The notes beneath the pieces are model-generated. The model ran no database searches, was not told the DNA's origin, and was given only the letters and a program-made list of their open reading frames with translations. Positions 16,544 through 25,835 of a stretch of 42,985 nucleotides of DNA are shown here, piece by piece. The DNA comes from Deltaproteobacteria bacterium (lineage in GTDB: Bacteria; Desulfobacterota; GWC2-55-46; UBA9637). The stretch lies in contig JACPZB010000081.1 in assembly GCA_016195725.1 (NCBI GenBank), positions 1 to 42,985 of the forward strand. Reading direction: 5' to 3'. The position numbers and the translations under genes were made by a program. Position 1 is the stretch's first letter. The number at the start of each line of letters is the position of its first letter.

Positions 16544-17920
16544 ATGATTATTGATGCCAAAAGAATAGAAAACATATTGTCAGATATTAAGCAGCCGAAC
16601 GCTTATGAGGTTGACGATATATTGGCTAAGGCATCCTTACTGAACGGTTTAAATCTTGAAGACGCAGCTGTTCTTGTATCAGTAGAAGATCCTCATATCC
16701 TTAAAACAATATTTATAAGAGCAGGCGAGGTAAAGGAGAAAGTTTTTGGCAAGAGGATAGTCCTGTTTGCCCCTCTTTACCTTTCCAACTACTGCATCAA
16801 TAACTGCCTCTATTGCGGATTTAGAAAGGGTAACAAAGATGCCGTACGAAAAGCCCTGAGCATAGATGAAGTGATGCAGGAGGCTAAAATTCTTGAGGCC
16901 AAGGGTTTTAAAAGAATTCTTCTTGTGTGTGGTGAAGAGCCAAAGGTATCAAGCATGGAATATATTATTGAGGCAGTTGATGCAATTTATAAAACCACAG
17001 GCATCAGAATCATTCATGTAAATTCGCCGCCGATGGATAGCGTTGATTTGAAAAGGCTAAAGGCATCTGGTGTTGGGGTGTATCAGGTATTTCAGGAGAC
17101 ATATCACAGACCCACATACGCCTTGATGCACCCCTCTGGTAAAAAAAGGAATTACGATTATAGGTTAGGTGTTATGGACAGGGCAATGGAGGCTGGCTTC
17201 GAGGATGTGGGGATTGGAAGCCTTTTAGGGCTTTATGATTATAAATTTGATGTTTTGGCAACTCTTGCCCATTCACAGCATCTCTTTAAAAGGTTTGGCG
17301 CTTATGCGCATACCATATCTGTGCCGAGGTTACGGCCTGCGGATGGTTCGTCTGTCAAGGATGCGCCTTTTTCAGTTTCGGATTTAGAATTTAAAAAAGT
17401 TGTTGCAGTTTATAGATTGGCTGTGCCGTGCGCCGGTGTTGTTGTATCAACAAGAGAGGCTGCGGTGATGAGAGATGAGGTAATACAAATTGGCGCTTCC
17501 CAGATAAGCGCGGGGTCAAAGACGGAGCCGGGGGGGTATGCCTCTGTAGGCACGGTTTCAACCGTGCAACCCGTGGAGCAATTCTCTACCAACGACCACA
17601 GGGGATTGGAAGAGATGATTGCGTCCATTATCAGACATGGTTTTATGCCGAGCCTTTGCACCACTTGTTATCGTGTCGGCAGGACAGGCGCGGATTTTAC
17701 CGGCAAGACCCTTTCCGGCAATATGGAAAAATTCTGTCAGGCCAATGCCCTGTTGACTTTGCAGGAATATCTTTTAGATTATGTGCAAAACGGGGCAAGG
17801 GAATTGGGCGAGAGCGCCATAGAAAAGGGATTGCAGGAGATAAAAGAAACCGGCCTGAAAAAAGAGGTGTTAAAAAAGCTGGATGAGATACGACAGGGGA
17901 AGAGGGATGTCTTCCTTTAG
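16544..17920 (+). CDS. HydG/ThiH-family radical SAM tyrosine lyase, HydG-like architecture, in a thiamin operon
   Basis: CINNCLYCGF (CxxxCxxC); C-terminal LCTTCYRVGRTGADFTGKTLSGNMEKFCQANALLTLQEYLLDY resembles the HydG auxiliary-cluster tail; directly downstream of the TPP riboswitch and upstream of thiS. Confidence 0.9.
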   Translation: MIIDAKRIENILSDIKQPNAYEVDDILAKASLLNGLNLEDAAVLVSVEDPHILKTIFIRAGEVKEKVFGKRIVLFAPLYLSNYCINNCLYCGFRKGNKDAVRKALSIDEVMQEAKILEAKGFKRILLVCGEEPKVSSMEYIIEAVDAIYKTTGIRIIHVNSPPMDSVDLKRLKASGVGVYQVFQETYHRPTYALMHPSGKKRNYDYRLGVMDRAMEAGFEDVGIGSLLGLYDYKFDVLATLAHSQHLFKRFGAYAHTISVPRLRPADGSSVKDAPFSVSDLEFKKVVAVYRLAVPCAGVVVSTREAAVMRDEVIQIGASQISAGSKTEPGGYASVGTVSTVQPVEQFSTNDHRGLEEMIASIIRHGFMPSLCTTCYRVGRTGADFTGKTLSGNMEKFCQANALLTLQEYLLDYVQNGARELGESAIEKGLQEIKETGLKKEVLKKLDEIRQGKRDVFL

Positions 17921-18152
17921 AAGTCAGAAATCAGAAGTCAGAAGCCAGAAGATAAAGACTTTTATAAACGGAGCGATGCGTGAGGTTGCAACAGGAACAA
18001 CGGTTCTTGATCTTTTGAATGAACTTGACATCAAACCGCATGGCATGGCTGTGGAACTGAATTTGGAGATTGTGTCAAAAAGCAAGTTTGCTGAAACGGT
18101 TTTGAAAGATGGGGATAAGGTTGAGATTGTGAGGATGGTGGGGGGGGGGTAG
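17883..18152 (+). CDS. thiS: Sulfur carrier protein ThiS with a repeat-derived N-terminal extension
   Basis: KIKTFINGAMREVATGTTVLDLLNELDIKPHGMAVELNLEIV...KDGDKVEIVRMVGGG with C-terminal Gly-Gly. Confidence 0.93.
   Translation: MRYDRGRGMSSFRSQKSEVRSQKIKTFINGAMREVATGTTVLDLLNELDIKPHGMAVELNLEIVSKSKFAETVLKDGDKVEIVRMVGGG
17922..17956. repeat. Intragenic heptamer array at the thiS 5' end
   Basis: agtcaga aatcaga agtcaga agccaga agataaa; encodes RSQKSEVRSQKIK. Confidence 0.85.
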
Positions 18153-18157
18153 GAAAA

Positions 18158-18275
18158 TTTCAAAGTTCAAAATCCAAATGTCAAATGAAGCACAAAGCTC
18201 AAATGACAAAGCCTCCCCCTTATCCCCTGTGGGGACAGGGGAGGGCATTTAGTTATTTGACATTCATTGAACTTT
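18158..18275. repeat. thiS-thiG spacer heptamer array with paired stems and an internal GC hairpin
   Basis: tttcaaa gttcaaa atccaaa tgtcaaa; aaagttcaa/ttgaacttt and atgtcaaat/atttgacat in nested order; cccctgt-gggg-acagggg inside. Confidence 0.75.
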
Positions 18276-18298
18276 TTTAACCTTAAATAGGAGCGACA

Positions 18299-19063
18299 AT
18301 GGACACACTAAAAATCGCAAACAGAGAATTCAAATCCCGTCTCATGGTGGGGACAGGGAAATATCCGTCCAATGAGACAATGATCAAGGCGCTGAAAGAG
18401 TCAGGCGCAGAGGTTGTTACAGTTGCGGTCAGGCGGGTAAATCTTGACCGTAGCAAGGAATCGCTGCTGGATTATATTGATCTGAAAAAATATACCCTGC
18501 TGCCCAATACTGCCGCATGTTATACGGCACAGGATGCCATACGGACAGCAAGGCTTGCACGAGAGGTGCTTGGAACGGAGCTTGTGAAACTGGAAGTAAT
18601 CGGCGATGAGAAAACCCTTTTTCCTGACAATGAGGCCTTGCTTGAGGCTGCAAAGGTTTTGGTGAAAGAGGGTTTTATTGTCTTGCCGTATACCAATGAT
18701 GACCCGATTATGGCAAAAAAACTGGAGGATATTGGCTGTGCCGCTGTTATGCCTCTGGCTGCGCCAATTGGCTCAGGCCTTGGCATACGGAATCCATATA
18801 ACATCAGGATTATACGGGAGACGATCAAGGTGCCTGTTATTGTGGACGCCGGTGTAGGAACGGCATCTGATGCTGCCATTGCTATGGAGCTTGGCTGTGA
18901 CGGCTTGTTAATGAATACAGGTATTGCAGGCGCAAAAGACCCTGTGAACATGGCGAGGGCAATGAGGCTTGCGGTAGAGGCTGGCAGGCTTGCGTACATT
19001 TCTGGCAGGATACCTAAGAAATTATATGCAACCGCATCAAGTCCGATAGAGGGAATAATTTAA
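18299..19063 (+). CDS. thiG: Thiazole synthase ThiG
   Basis: [71 protein letters not shown]. Confidence 0.98.
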   Translation: MDTLKIANREFKSRLMVGTGKYPSNETMIKALKESGAEVVTVAVRRVNLDRSKESLLDYIDLKKYTLLPNTAACYTAQDAIRTARLAREVLGTELVKLEVIGDEKTLFPDNEALLEAAKVLVKEGFIVLPYTNDDPIMAKKLEDIGCAAVMPLAAPIGSGLGIRNPYNIRIIRETIKVPVIVDAGVGTASDAAIAMELGCDGLLMNTGIAGAKDPVNMARAMRLAVEAGRLAYISGRIPKKLYATASSPIEGII

Positions 19064-19067
19064 TGAA

Positions 19068-19151
19068 ATTGCAAAGTGCAAATTGTAAATTGCAAATTTT
19101 CAAACCTTTAAGGCTTTCCTCAAATTTTCATTTTGCATTTTTCAATTTTCA
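19068..19151. repeat. thiG-lgt spacer heptamer array pair
   Basis: attgcaa agtgcaa attgtaa attgcaa attttca ... attttca ttttgca tttttca attttca. Confidence 0.8.
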
Positions 19152-19969
19152 ATGGAGCGAAGCGACTTATGCATCCAATCTTATTTGAGTTCGGTCCCAT
19201 TCAGATACGTTTTTACGGCCTCATGTATGTGATTGCAATTCTGGTCGGCAGTATTCTCATAAAAAAAGAGATCAGACGTAAAGATATTAAAATGACAGAG
19301 GATGATGTTATGAACTTTATCCTCTGGTCTGTGCTGGGCGGTATTGTTGGGGCGAGGGCATATTATGTTTTATTCAACTGGGGTTATTATTTCGCCAATC
19401 CAAAGGAGATACCAGCAGTGTGGCATGGAGGCCTTGCCATACACGGCGGGCTTATAGGCGGGCTTTTGGCGGCTTATCTCTATTTAAAACGCAGAAATAT
19501 ATCTTTTTGGAGAATGTCAGACTGCGTTGCAACTGCTGTAATCCTTGGGCAGGCATTCGGCAGATTTGGGAATTTTATGAACGGCGATGCCCATGGACGC
19601 CCTACAACCATGCCCTGGGGCATAGTATTTCCGCCTGGAAGCATTGCGGGTATAGAGTTTCCCAACACTCCTTTACATCCGACAATGCTCTATGAGATGA
19701 CAATAAATCTCTCTATCTTTTTCCTGCTCTGGTTCTGGTTGAGAAAAAAAGAGCATAAAGATGGTTATATTTTTGCAATTTATCTCATGCTGTATTCACT
19801 AGGCCGCTTTGTTGTTGAAAACTTCAGGGCAGACAGCTTGATGATGGGACCGCTCAGAGCGGCGCAGGTAGTGAGCCTGACGATAGCCCTTATAGCATTG
19901 GGTGTGATAGTAAAGGGAAGGATGTGGGGAGTCAGAAGTCAGGGGTCAGAAGTCAGGAGTCAGAAGTAG
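19133..19969 (+). CDS. lgt: Prolipoprotein diacylglyceryl transferase (start probably about 19169)
   Basis: HPILFEFGPIQIRFYGLMYVIAILVG, GGLAIHGGLIGG, GQAFGRFGNFMNGDAHGRPT; C-terminal tail encoded by a repeat. Confidence 0.96.
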   Translation: MHFSIFNGAKRLMHPILFEFGPIQIRFYGLMYVIAILVGSILIKKEIRRKDIKMTEDDVMNFILWSVLGGIVGARAYYVLFNWGYYFANPKEIPAVWHGGLAIHGGLIGGLLAAYLYLKRRNISFWRMSDCVATAVILGQAFGRFGNFMNGDAHGRPTTMPWGIVFPPGSIAGIEFPNTPLHPTMLYEMTINLSIFFLLWFWLRKKEHKDGYIFAIYLMLYSLGRFVVENFRADSLMMGPLRAAQVVSLTIALIALGVIVKGRMWGVRSQGSEVRSQK

Positions 19970-20015
19970 GAGAAATATTTTCTTCTGTATTCTGAATTCT
20001 GGCTGCTGGATTCTC
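19931..20015. repeat. Heptamer array over the lgt 3' end and the lgt-thiE spacer
   Basis: gtcagaa gtcaggg gtcagaa gtcagga gtcagaa gtaggag, then a ttctg-rich opposite arm. Confidence 0.88.
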
Positions 20016-20016
20016 T

Positions 20017-20670
20017 ATGGTTAATTTTAATCTTTATCTCATAACCGACAGACATCAGACAAAAGGAAGGCCTCTGCCGTTCATTATTGAGGAGGCATTA
20101 AAGGGTGGCATAAAGGCAGTGCAGTTGAGAGAAAAGGATTTGCATGCAAAGGAATTATTTAAACTGGCCGTAAATATTAGAAAGATAACAAAACAGTACA
20201 GTGCAAAACTTTTTATAAATGACAGGGTTGATATTGCCATGGCAGTTGAAGCAGATGGCGTGCATCTTGGGCAGAGTAGTTTTTCTCCAAGGGATGTAAA
20301 AAGGGTGTTTGCAAAGGCAATCATCGGAGTTTCAACCCATTCGCTCAAAGAGGCAAAAAAGGCAGCGGAGGAAGGCGCAGACTTTATAACATTAGGTCCT
20401 ATATGCCATACACCGTCTAAGGCAAGTTATGGAGAGCCGTTGGGCGTTGAGATAATAAAGAAAATAAAAGTAGAAGTAAAAATACCTGTTTTTGCAGTCG
20501 GTGGGATTAAAAAGGAGAATATAAAGGATGTAATGGTTGCTGGTGCGGATGGGGCGGCACTGATATCAGCAATAATAGGTGCGGAGGATGTGGGAAAGGC
20601 AGTAATGGAGATAGAAAAGAGTGTAAGAGAGTCAAAGAATAGGTTGAAATTTCAAAGTCCTAATTTCTAA
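20017..20670 (+). CDS. thiE: Thiamin phosphate synthase ThiE
   Basis: LYLITDRHQTKGRPL, VQLREKDLHAKELF, FINDRVDIAMAVEADGVHLGQ, FAVGGIKKENIKDVMVAGADGAALISAII. Confidence 0.96.
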   Translation: MVNFNLYLITDRHQTKGRPLPFIIEEALKGGIKAVQLREKDLHAKELFKLAVNIRKITKQYSAKLFINDRVDIAMAVEADGVHLGQSSFSPRDVKRVFAKAIIGVSTHSLKEAKKAAEEGADFITLGPICHTPSKASYGEPLGVEIIKKIKVEVKIPVFAVGGIKKENIKDVMVAGADGAALISAIIGAEDVGKAVMEIEKSVRESKNRLKFQSPNF

Positions 20671-20759
20671 TTCCTAATAAAACTTCGAATGCCAAACAAT
20701 TAAATTGGATATTTTGGCATTGGACATTTTGTTAGAAATTTGGATTTAGAAATTAGACA
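20657..20759. repeat. thiE-thiC spacer heptamer array pair
   Basis: gtcctaa tttctaa ttcctaa ... ttagaaa tttggat ttagaaa ttagaca; taatttctaa/ttagaaatta and inner aatgccaaa/tttggcatt. Confidence 0.85.
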
Positions 20760-20793
20760 TTCTTCAACAGACTTTTAAAAGAGGGGAGCTAAT

Positions 20794-22074
20794 ATGACCC
20801 AATTAGAACAAGCCAGAAATGGCGTAGTAACCAATGAAGCGAAGCAAGCAGCTCTTAAAGAAGGGATGACGCCAAACTATATCCGTTCAGCCATTGCAGA
20901 TGGGACTGTAATCATAACAAAAAACAAGAAACACAAATCAATTGAGCCGCTTGCAATAGGCAAAGGACTCCGAACAAAGGTAAATGCCAATATAGGCACA
21001 TCTCAGGACAGGGTAAGTCTCAAAGAAGAAATAGAAAAGCTTCATGCAGCAGTAAATGCAGGCGCAGACGCTGTAATGGATTTATCAACAGGAGGCCAGG
21101 TTGATGAGATAAGAAAGGCCATTATAAAAGAATCTCCGGTTCCAATCGGCACAGTGCCGATTTATCAGGCGGCGCTGGAGGCTGTGAGAAAAGGCAAGTC
21201 CCTTGTGGAACTTGAGGCTGATGAGATTTTTGAAATAATTGAAAAACACGCAGAGGATGGCGTTGATTTTATTACTGTCCACTGCGGTGTGACACAACGT
21301 TCTATAGAGCATATCAGGAAAGAAGGCAGGCTCATGGGTGTTGTGAGCAGGGGAGGCGCCCTTACGGCAGAGTGGATGAACTTTAATAAAAAGGAAAACC
21401 CGTTATTTGAAAATTACGACAGGCTTCTGCACATTGCAAAGAAATATGATATGGTATTGAGCCTTGGGGACGGTCTGAGGCCAGGTTGCCTTGCGGATGC
21501 AACAGACAGGGGGCAGGTTGAAGAACTTGTAACCCTCGGTGAGCTTGCACAAATGGCAGTGTCAGAAGGGGTGCAGGTTATGATAGAGGGACCAGGTCAT
21601 GTGCCCATAAATCAGATAGAGGCAAATATCCTTTTGCAGAAAAGGCTCTGCCACGGGGCGCCTTTTTATGTGCTCGGGCCTCTTGTTACGGATATTGCCC
21701 CAGGCTATGACCACATCACATCTGCCATAGGCGGCGCTATTGCTGGCGCAGCAGGTGCTGATTTTATCTGCTATGTTACGCCTTCAGAGCACCTAAGGCT
21801 TCCAACAATTGAAGATGTGAAAGAGGGGGTTATCGCATCAAAGATTGCAGCCCATGCAGCGGATATTGCAAAGGGTGTAAAAGGCGCAATGAACAGGGAC
21901 ATTCAAATGGCGAAGGCGCGAAAGTTATTAAATTGGGATGAGCAGATAAGGCTGTCTGTTGACCCTGAGAAGGCAAGGCTTTTAAGAGAGAGCAGTCCGC
22001 CCTCTGATAAAGAGGTCTGCACTATGTGCGGGAGTTTGTGCGCGATAAAGCTTTCAGGGAAGGGGAGCTTATAA
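20794..22074 (+). CDS. thiC: Phosphomethylpyrimidine synthase ThiC
   Basis: NANIGTSQDRVSLKEEIEKLHAAVNAGADAVMDLSTGG, EGPGHVPINQIEANI, CTMCGSLCAIK cluster motif. Confidence 0.98.
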   Translation: MTQLEQARNGVVTNEAKQAALKEGMTPNYIRSAIADGTVIITKNKKHKSIEPLAIGKGLRTKVNANIGTSQDRVSLKEEIEKLHAAVNAGADAVMDLSTGGQVDEIRKAIIKESPVPIGTVPIYQAALEAVRKGKSLVELEADEIFEIIEKHAEDGVDFITVHCGVTQRSIEHIRKEGRLMGVVSRGGALTAEWMNFNKKENPLFENYDRLLHIAKKYDMVLSLGDGLRPGCLADATDRGQVEELVTLGELAQMAVSEGVQVMIEGPGHVPINQIEANILLQKRLCHGAPFYVLGPLVTDIAPGYDHITSAIGGAIAGAAGADFICYVTPSEHLRLPTIEDVKEGVIASKIAAHAADIAKGVKGAMNRDIQMAKARKLLNWDEQIRLSVDPEKARLLRESSPPSDKEVCTMCGSLCAIKLSGKGSL

Positions 22075-22112
22075 GTGAAAATGCAGCCACGTATTAAAGA
22101 CGGGGCAAATAT

Positions 22113-22213
22113 CAAAATGCACAATGGCAGATTGAAATTTCAAAAGAATTTTCTTTAATTTTGCATTTACATTTTCCATTTTGACTTTTGCATTTTGAGT
22201 TTTGCATTTTTAT
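22113..22213. repeat. Heptamer array between convergent thiC and the GGDEF gene
   Basis: ttttcca ttttgac ttttgca ttttgag ttttgca tttttat, with aaaatgca words on the other arm. Confidence 0.75.
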
Positions 22214-23748
22214 CAGTGTCCCAACGCAACAACCCTGTTTTTCCCTCCCCTTTTTGCCTCGTAAAGGGCAGTGTCAGCAAGATTAACCATGTCTCCGGAA
22301 TTTAGTATTGTTTTTCCGGAGGGATAAGAAGCTACACCAAGGCTCATGCTCATGTTTTCTTCAGTTAGATTTGCGTAGGTATGGCTTGATATGGCGGTCC
22401 GTATCCTTTCAGCCTCTTCTTCTGCGCCTTTCAGTTTGGTGTGAGGAAGTATAATAGCGAACTCCTCCCCCCCATACCGCGCAACGATATCAGTTTTTCT
22501 TACCAGTTTTTTAATCATGTCAGCAATCTCTTTTAATACACAGTCTCCTGTTCTGTGGCCGTATGTGTCGTTTATCTTCTTAAAGTCATCCATATCTACC
22601 ATTATCAGTGAAATAGGCGTTTCATATCTGACTGCCCGGTTGAATTCCTCATCCAGCCTGGTATAGAAGAAGTCGTGGTTGTAAAGTTCGGTTAACCTGT
22701 CGGTTATGGCCAAAGCCTTCATCTCTTCTTTTTCTTTTGAGACTTTTTCGAACAGTCTGGCATTTTTTATGGCATGGTAGGCCGAGTTTGCTATTATCTG
22801 GCAGAGATTTATCTCCTTTTCTGTAAAGCCTTTGCCAAACCTGCGCGTTCTTAAAAAGAGGGTGCCGACAACCTCCTCTTCCCATACAATGGGGAGAACA
22901 AGCACATTCATTTTCTCAAGGTCTTTTACAAGGTCTTTTACCTCTGTCATGATCGGATGTTTTGGTATATCCTCCACAACAATGGGTCTTTTGTTTTTGA
23001 TCACTTCCTTTATTTCAGGGTATTTGTTTAAATCAAGCTTGATCTCCTTTATTGCAGGGCTTTCATGGGATGCGAGCACATAGCCTACATCCTCTTTTGC
23101 AATAAGGACTATTGAACACCTGACAGCAGCTGTAATATCAGCTACTTTCTTGACAATGGTATAAAGCACCTCATCCGTTGTAAGCAATGAGGAGATTGCC
23201 TTTGTAATATCAAGTATGGTTTCCAGGTTTTTCTTGTCTTCCTGGAGTTCTTGATAAAAGCTCCTGATTCTGGACTGCGCCTTAATTCTGGCGATGAGTT
23301 CCCTGTTGTCAACAGGTTTTATTACAAAATCGTCGGCCCCTTTCCCCAACGCCTCAACTATTGATTCCTGATCACCCCTGCTTGATACTATTATGACGGA
23401 TGGGCGGTCGGGGAGTGTCATATTTCGTATTGCCTTGCATACCTCTATTCCATCCATTTTAGGCATTATAAGGTCTAAGAGGATTATGTCAGGGAGGTGC
23501 TCCTTGACAAGCCTTATCCCCTCACGGCCGTTTGAGGCATGGAAAGTCCGGTAGCTATGCGCATGAAGCATATCCTCAAGCATTGCTTTGATTGTCAGGT
23601 CATCATCTATTATGAGAATTTTATCCATTTGTGAGGCTTCAGCAGTCTTTATACCTTTAGGCATATTTCCTCCTATGCTTGACGATTCAACGCTAAATCC
23701 ATGAGACAGGGTAATCAGCTTTAATCTGTGTGCAGTAGTCCTTGACAA
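22213..23748 (-). CDS. Response regulator with REC, GAF-like and GGDEF domains (diguanylate cyclase); start may be internal
   Basis: ILIIDDDLTIKAML...DIILLDLIMPKMDGIEVCKAI; TDRLTELYNHDFFYTRLDEEF...ARYGGEEFAIILPHT. Confidence 0.92.
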   Translation of the reverse strand: MSRTTAHRLKLITLSHGFSVESSSIGGNMPKGIKTAEASQMDKILIIDDDLTIKAMLEDMLHAHSYRTFHASNGREGIRLVKEHLPDIILLDLIMPKMDGIEVCKAIRNMTLPDRPSVIIVSSRGDQESIVEALGKGADDFVIKPVDNRELIARIKAQSRIRSFYQELQEDKKNLETILDITKAISSLLTTDEVLYTIVKKVADITAAVRCSIVLIAKEDVGYVLASHESPAIKEIKLDLNKYPEIKEVIKNKRPIVVEDIPKHPIMTEVKDLVKDLEKMNVLVLPIVWEEEVVGTLFLRTRRFGKGFTEKEINLCQIIANSAYHAIKNARLFEKVSKEKEEMKALAITDRLTELYNHDFFYTRLDEEFNRAVRYETPISLIMVDMDDFKKINDTYGHRTGDCVLKEIADMIKKLVRKTDIVARYGGEEFAIILPHTKLKGAEEEAERIRTAISSHTYANLTEENMSMSLGVASYPSGKTILNSGDMVNLADTALYEAKRGGKNRVVALGH

Positions 23749-23810
23749 AAAGCTCTGCTTACTTTACCATTTTACAATGTCAGTATAACTGCGGTTTAAT
23801 ATGTTTCTAT

Positions 23811-23885
23811 GCCGGCGTAGCTCAGGGGCAGAGCAGCTGATTCGTAATCAGCAGGTCAAGGGTTCAATTCCCTTCGCCGGCTCCA
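23811..23885 (+). tRNA. tRNA-Thr (anticodon CGT), CCA encoded
   Basis: gccggcgtagctcaggggcagagcagctgattcgtaatcagcaggtcaagggttcaattcccttcgccggctcca; loop ttcgtaa. Confidence 0.93.
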
Positions 23886-24062
23886 TTGCTAATAAATGAT
23901 TAACTGATAGTTGATGCAGAAGATAACTGAATTGCTTTTCCAGAAATATTAAATCCTTACCTTTTTAAAATAGCTGTTCAGTGTTTTTTTGTCAAGATTT
24001 CTTTTATGAGATGCCTTATCAGTCATGCCAGCCGTAATGTTTGATTCCAGCATGGGGTATCA

Positions 24063-25019
24063 ATGAAATATGTAATAGGTGTAGATCTTGGGGGTACGAA
24101 CCTTAAGATAGGGGGCGTTTCTCCGCATGGCGAACTTCTTTTCAGGACCGATATGCCGTCAGGTGTTAAGGAAGGGAGAGATGCAGTGCTTAAAAAAATA
24201 CTTAATGCCATAGAAGAGACCAGACATAGTATAAAGGGAAAGAAGCTTGCAGGAATTGGCTTGGGTATTCCGGGAATTATTGCTCCGGAAACCGGAACCG
24301 TGATACAGTCTCCAAACTTAACTGGGTGGGTTAATTTTAATATAAAGGATGTCCTTGCCGATAAACTCCCCTGGCCTTTGTATGTAGAAAACGATGCCAA
24401 TGCCTTTGCCCTTGGCGAGGGATGGGCTGGGGCAGCGATTGGAATTAATAATTTTTGCTGTTTGACATTAGGAACAGGGGTCGGCAGCGGGATAGTGTTA
24501 AATGGCAGGTTGTGGCGTGGAGTAGATGGATTCGCAGGCGAAATAGGCCATATCGTGGTTGAGCCAGATGGCGCGTCTTGCGGCTGCGGCTCCTGGGGCT
24601 GCCTTGAAAGATATGTATCTGCAAACGGCCTTGTCAGGATGGCTGAAGAAGGCAAAGACGACAGGTTGGCCGCGCCTCTTTTAAAAAGCTGCGGCGGTGT
24701 TCATGGTGTATCAGCTAAGGCCATTGCCGACTTTGCCAGGCATGGAGACCCTTTCTGCATAGGTCTCTTCAAGAGGCTTGCGAGATATCTTGGTATAGGT
24801 CTGGCTGATATTGTGAACCTCCTTAATATTGAGATGATAGTTATTGGAGGAGGATTGTCAAATGTCAGCGACCTGTTTCTTGCATCAGCTAAAGAAGAGA
24901 TGCTGAAAAGGAGCTTCAAGGTGCCTGGCCGGCGTGTAAAGGTTGTTGCTGCCAAGCTGGGTGAAAATGGCGGTATCCTTGGCGCAGCATTTATTGCGGT
25001 TAAGGCTGGAGCATATTAA
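24063..25019 (+). CDS. ROK-family sugar kinase (glucokinase-like)
   Basis: IGVDLGGTNLKIGGV, ENDANAFALGEGW, LGTGVGSGIVLNG, GEIGHIVVEPDGASCGCGSWGCLERYVS. Confidence 0.93.
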   Translation: MKYVIGVDLGGTNLKIGGVSPHGELLFRTDMPSGVKEGRDAVLKKILNAIEETRHSIKGKKLAGIGLGIPGIIAPETGTVIQSPNLTGWVNFNIKDVLADKLPWPLYVENDANAFALGEGWAGAAIGINNFCCLTLGTGVGSGIVLNGRLWRGVDGFAGEIGHIVVEPDGASCGCGSWGCLERYVSANGLVRMAEEGKDDRLAAPLLKSCGGVHGVSAKAIADFARHGDPFCIGLFKRLARYLGIGLADIVNLLNIEMIVIGGGLSNVSDLFLASAKEEMLKRSFKVPGRRVKVVAAKLGENGGILGAAFIAVKAGAY

Positions 25020-25835
25020 TTATTGCCATGCCTCTATCTGTGAGGGGCTGCCTATCACAATCTCAGGGCTTCCTTTGTACATCTTAATTTTTCCATATAC
25101 TACTACTTCCTTGCCACGATAATAGCTTAATGGATTAATACCGTCGTCCTCAAAATTTTTTACATCCTGTTTGAAGATTACACCCCTCAAGCCTGTCTTG
25201 ATAGAATTCCCTATTTCAAGAAATAGTGCCTTTCTCCCTTCCTGCACAGCTATGACCCTTCCATAAATTGCCTTCCTTTCATCAATAAATCTGGCGGCAT
25301 CTGATGCCGGTATAAAGTCTTTTGTTATTATCTTCTTCTTTTTCTTGCTCCACAGCCCAATCTTTTTTTCCATGGCCTCTTTCTGATAGCGTCTGAACTC
25401 TTCTTCTTTATCATCGCCGCAGGGGGGGATTATTAATATTCTGGCATAACCTTCCCTTAAAAGTGTCCTGTTTACAAAGGTCTGATCTGTATAGACATAG
25501 GCAAGTATTCTTCCATACTTATCTGTGGGCTCAGCCTTGCATATCTCCAATCTAACGGTTTTCCCTAGAACAAGCTCTTTGTTTTTATTTTTAGCCTCTT
25601 CATAAAATGGCTGGCCTATCTCCGGAGTGTCTACCCCCAGATACCGTATGCGAATTCCTCCTTTGATCTCGATGGTATCTCCGTCAATGACGGCAACAGC
25701 CCTTGAGTGTTGTGTATTATTTCCTTTGGTTGTTCTTTCAGAGGATTGACCAGCCTGAACAGCAGGGGGAATAGCGTTGTTCAGGATAGCAGCGAGGATA
25801 ATAAAGAAGGCATTTCTTAATGAGAGGGTTACCAC
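25020..25835 (-). CDS. SNase-like thermonuclease with an additional C-terminal domain and a signal peptide
   Basis: VIDGDTIEIKGGIRIRYLGVDTPEIG...LGKTVRLEICKAEPTDKYGRILAYVYTD...LLREGYARI; C-terminal RVIAVQEGRKALFLEIG...YRGKEVVVYGKIKMYKGSPEIVIGSPSQIE looks OB-like. Confidence 0.88.
   Translation of the reverse strand: MVTLSLRNAFFIILAAILNNAIPPAVQAGQSSERTTKGNNTQHSRAVAVIDGDTIEIKGGIRIRYLGVDTPEIGQPFYEEAKNKNKELVLGKTVRLEICKAEPTDKYGRILAYVYTDQTFVNRTLLREGYARILIIPPCGDDKEEEFRRYQKEAMEKKIGLWSKKKKKIITKDFIPASDAARFIDERKAIYGRVIAVQEGRKALFLEIGNSIKTGLRGVIFKQDVKNFEDDGINPLSYYRGKEVVVYGKIKMYKGSPEIVIGSPSQIEAWQ

Noticed and set aside
16544-17920. [FeFe] hydrogenase maturation locus
   Set aside because: Despite HydG-like features, the neighbours are thiS/thiG/thiE/thiC under a TPP riboswitch; no hydE, hydF or hydrogenase gene is visible.
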